Shown: positions 61,009 through 64,000 of the stretch, in pieces
Layout of the letters: every line of letters starts with the position of its first letter
How positions within the stretch are numbered: position 1 is the stretch's first letter
NCBI GenBank assembly: GCA_001566295.1
Contig: KQ964266.1
Span: forward strand, 434,001 to 498,000
Direction: 5' to 3'
DNA length: 64,000 bases
DNA from: Microdochium bolleyi
Lineage: Eukaryota > Ascomycota > Sordariomycetes > Xylariales > Microdochiaceae
The notes under the pieces: generated by a model
The model's input: the letters and a program-made list of their open reading frames with translations, nothing else
Database searches by the model: none
Told to the model about the DNA's origin: nothing
Position numbers and translations under genes: made by a program

Positions 61009-62705
61009 TCAGTGCACAGACTGGCGGCTGCTCTTGACCTCGGCGAGCTTCTCAGGGTTCACCGTGGGATCATTCATAGGGTCGCCGTCCGCTCCAGGGT
61101 TTGCCATCTCGTACTCAAGCGTCTTGATGAACTTGTAGAACACCACCGCAATCAGCGCACCAGTGAACGGGCCAACCCCTGCACAGTCAGGTCAGCATCA
61201 GCAATCCATGGGACAAATCGGAAGAAAGACACAATGGAGCAAGAAGGAGACTCACAGTAGATCCAGTGCTCGGCGTCAAAGCTCGCCGTGATGACACAAG
61301 GCCCAAAGCTGCGCGCCGGGTTCAGCGAGCCACCAGTGAACTGCACGCCGACCATCTCGGCAATGAAGAGCGCCAACCCGATGCCGACAGGCGCGATGAA
61401 GGTGGCGCGGTGCTTCTCCATCGCCAGCATGAAGATGGTGAACACCAGCTCCGCTGTCAGGATGGCCTCGATGAAGACGCCCTGGACAATGCTCGTGCCG
61501 TTGGACAGCGTCGTCTTGACGTTGAATGCCTGCGGCAGCAGGTACCGGATGATGACGCTCGCGAGCATGGAGCCAAGCATCTGCGCGACGAACAGCCACA
61601 CGGCGCGCTTGGGCGTAATGGCGCGCACCATGACCATCGCCAGCGTGACGGCCGGGTTGAACAGCCCGCCGCTGATGCGGAAGAAAACCCACACGTTGAC
61701 CATGAGCGAGAAGCCAAAGATGACCGAGATGTACATGAGCACGGCGACATCGAACCCGGTCGTCGCGCCGGTCGTCGAGTTCGAGTCGGTGCCGCCCGTG
61801 TTGGTCGCCTGGGACTGGATATTGGCGACCTCGGTGCCCGCGAACGCGATCAGTAGGAACAGCGTCGTGCCGACGAACTCGCCCAAGCTCGACACGAAGT
61901 GATTCTTGAAGTCCGAGTGCATCCAGTGCGTGAAGGGCAGGCGCAGCACCTCGACCTTCTCTTCCTGCGTCAGGTTCTTCCATGCGATGCGTTGCTGCTG
62001 CTGCCTACTGCCACCGCCGCCGCCGCCGCCGCCGGATGAGTCGTACCCTATCTCCTCGTCCCGGACACGGCCGTTGGTGTTGTTTCTGCTGCTCCCCATA
62101 GTGTCGCGGTAGGACGGGCGCTGCTGATGGTAGTACTGATCAGGGCGGTCCTCGTAGTATCGATCTTCGATCAGAGTCTTCCCGCCCACGGTCGAGTCGG
62201 ACGACGGTGTCCCGTCACGGTTCCTGAAATTGTATGGCCTGTTCATGTACGCCTGCGGCGGGCGGCTCTGGCTCGGGCGCCGCGTGAACCGGTCCGGCTG
62301 GTGCCGCCCGTCGTCTCTAAACGAGTCGCCAGCACGATCTGGTGGAGCATATTGGTAGTCGCCGTTGCCTCTAGCGTAGTAGTAGTCATCGTCCCGGTAG
62401 TCGTCCTGGTTGGAGAACCGCAAGGGACGACTGGACCGGACGGACGACGACTTGACTGGACCATCATAGTCAGCGGGCGGCATGACCCCGCCGCGACTCG
62501 GGGGCCGTGTTGGAGTGCCGAGACCATGGCGCATGCTATCGCGTGAATGCCGCCCACCGCCTTGCGAATCTTGTGGCGAGTGCACGTTCAAGGCCTCGCC
62601 ATCGCTGGGAGTGCTCGTGGTCCGAGGCAGGGGGACGGATTGAGGTCGCTGCTCAGGCTGGCTGGCTGGGGTGTCGGTTTCAGTGTCTTTGTTCGGGGTG
62701 GCCAT
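61009..62705 (-). CDS. Aquaporin (MIP family) with long disordered N-terminal extension
   Basis: Water, possibly small-solute, channel of a cellular membrane. Exons 62705-61256 and 61178-61009 give 539 residues. The 77-bp intron (GTGAGT donor, TGCTGACCTGACTG branch, TGCAG acceptor) restores HWIYW to VGPFTGALIAVVFYKF, the sixth membrane helix; without splicing this helix is lost. Both pore motifs are canonical: NPA at 350-352 in FNPAVT and NPA at 462-464 followed by Arg465 in LNPARSFGP. Six helices run from about residue 273 to 505. Residues 1-265 are hydrophilic, rich in Arg, Asp, Tyr, Ser and Pro, with a run of nine Gly near residue 230; this is far longer than the 30-50 residues usual before TM1, though long extensions are known in fungal members. 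The C-terminus has about 35 residues. Water versus glycerol specificity is not decided by eye. Confidence 0.93.
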
Positions 62706-64000
62706 GTCGAGTAGGATGATGTGCTAGCCCGGCGAAGTACAACTAGATAGGCTCAAGTGGTAGGTCTACGAATGAAGCTGATGGACGAGTAATTCTAGGT
62801 AATGGAAGAGAGTCCAGAGGGTGAAGAATACTTCAGTCTTCAAATACGTCGAACTTGAACCTTCTTAGCCACTCATCACGGCGGCATATCTATATAGACA
62901 TGTATGTCCTCTAGGTACGACCGCGGACATATACACATCCGACTCCGCACACCGACGGTCACGAGACGGACGTCATAGCCAGTCCGATTCCGCACCAGCC
63001 TCCCGTCAAGCACGTTCCACGATCCCTGAATTCTTCCTTGCAGGAAATCACAGCACGTTCGTCGCCGCGTCTCCTTCTTTTCGGCTGAAAGGGTGCGGGT
63101 CCCGTGAGCAAGCCACTGACAGCATGTATGGGTCCTGGTTCGCGTTGTTGTCTTCCTTGGTTGTTGTTGCTGCGGCTGGGGAATGCATGGAAGATCTAAA
63201 ATTTGATAAATCATGGGCTGGAGCAGCGATGAGAAGCTGAAGAATAAGCATCCTGGTTACAGGGGTGGTTTTGACAGGGTGCCAGGGAGTTGTTGTTCTT
63301 GGTCTCAGTCAAGTCATGTAGGTGATAGTCCGGGACTTCCGGGGAGTACAAATAAGATAACCTTTGGCCGCGAAGGCACGGAACTGCTACTCGGACATTA
63401 TCGAACTTGAGCACCTCTGATCTATGAAGTGGATTCAGGGATTTATGCTGGTTTAATTCAAGAAAGGATTGATTCCTTGAGGTTTTGTTCAAAATTGTCA
63501 AAGCTGTCGAGAGTTGCGTATCGTAATCATTCGTGTCGTGGTGAGGATCCACCACGTACGACATGCCGGCAGTGCTCTTTGCTTTTTCCGAATCGACACA
63601 CCCCCGAGAAAAAATTTGAAACGACGCTTATGCATGCAATACACTGACACGACCCTTTGGATGGTGTCAGGGAAAAGATGTCTGGCATGGGAGACCCGGT
63701 GCGCTGGCACCGGCAGCCGGGATGTTCCTTGTTGACAGGTGCGGCGAGGGGGCTATCTTTAGTGCATCTGTGTCGTCATCCAGATCTCCTACCACCTGGC
63801 GAGAAAGTGTAATGGGCTGAGCAATCTTTTAGACTTCTCGGCTAAATCTTGGATCTTGGTCTTGTGCAGTTCCCGAATGGCTGGGGAATTGAGTGTGGAT
63901 GGCTGGTGGTCCCCGGATATCACGAGTCAAGGCACTCATTTATGGCACGCGATGGACAGCACAAGCAGGCGAGCACATCCATCGGAGCCTTAGATTGATG
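62706..64000. other. Aquaporin promoter and right-edge flank
   Basis: No supported gene. It should contain the aquaporin promoter and leader. Frames at 63211-63564 and nearby are short, overlap on both strands and have no domain. Confidence 0.5.

Noticed and set aside
63826..63870. CTTCTCGGCTAAATCTTGG, slightly like the U2 snRNA start
   Set aside because: Only a short, imperfect match, with no following conserved branch-recognition sequence or snRNA structure.

Overview
The window is nuclear DNA of a filamentous ascomycete (Pezizomycotina, probably Sordariomycetes; the class is an inference). The evidence is short introns, mostly 50-80 bp, with GTAAGT/GTATGT donors, CTAAC/CTGAC branch sites and CAG/TAG acceptors, two Zn2Cys6 transcription factors, and fungal versions of ADE6, VPS13 and MCH1. 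There are no operons, rRNA, CRISPR arrays or intact transposons, and I found no convincing tRNA.

Layout. 1-3250 (-): FGAM synthase of purine synthesis, six exons seen, 3' end off the window. 4108-6605 (-): a Zn2Cys6 regulator. 6.6-20.3 kb: a very long stretch with no supportable gene. 20.3-20.7 kb (+): a small acidic, His/Ser-rich protein. 22.3-24.0 kb (-): a type II membrane glycosyltransferase-like protein. 24.0-29.6 kb: gene-poor, with simple repeats and a 24-A tract. 29.6-30.4 kb (+): a small two-exon protein with a nuclear-localisation-like motif. 31.7-41.4 kb (-): the 3207-residue lipid-transfer protein Vps13. 43.1-44.7 kb (+): a TMEM69/DUF3429 mitochondrial membrane protein sharing a divergent promoter with VPS13. 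44.7-49.7 kb: an accessory-looking stretch with two weak orphan candidates. 49.7-51.6 kb (+): a six-exon seven-transmembrane, GPCR-like protein. 52.6-54.5 kb (-): a second Zn2Cys6 factor with a long spliced leader and internal protein repeats. 58.7-60.4 kb (-): an MCH1-type MFS transporter. 61.0-62.7 kb (-): an aquaporin with a long disordered N-terminus.

The genes do not form an obvious pathway or biosynthetic cluster: housekeeping genes (ADE6, VPS13, DUF3429 protein) alternate with regulatory and membrane genes (two zinc-cluster factors, a 7TM receptor-like protein, a transporter, an aquaporin). No complete new multi-gene system is evident. The points most worth following are a FFAT-like motif in Vps13, an intron splitting a zinc cluster that could act as a splice switch, tandem 45-residue repeats in the second factor, a resolved but hard-to-predict 7TM gene model, and the roughly 13.7 kb gene-free interval. 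All exon limits were read by eye from splice signals, reading frame and family knowledge; no search was run.
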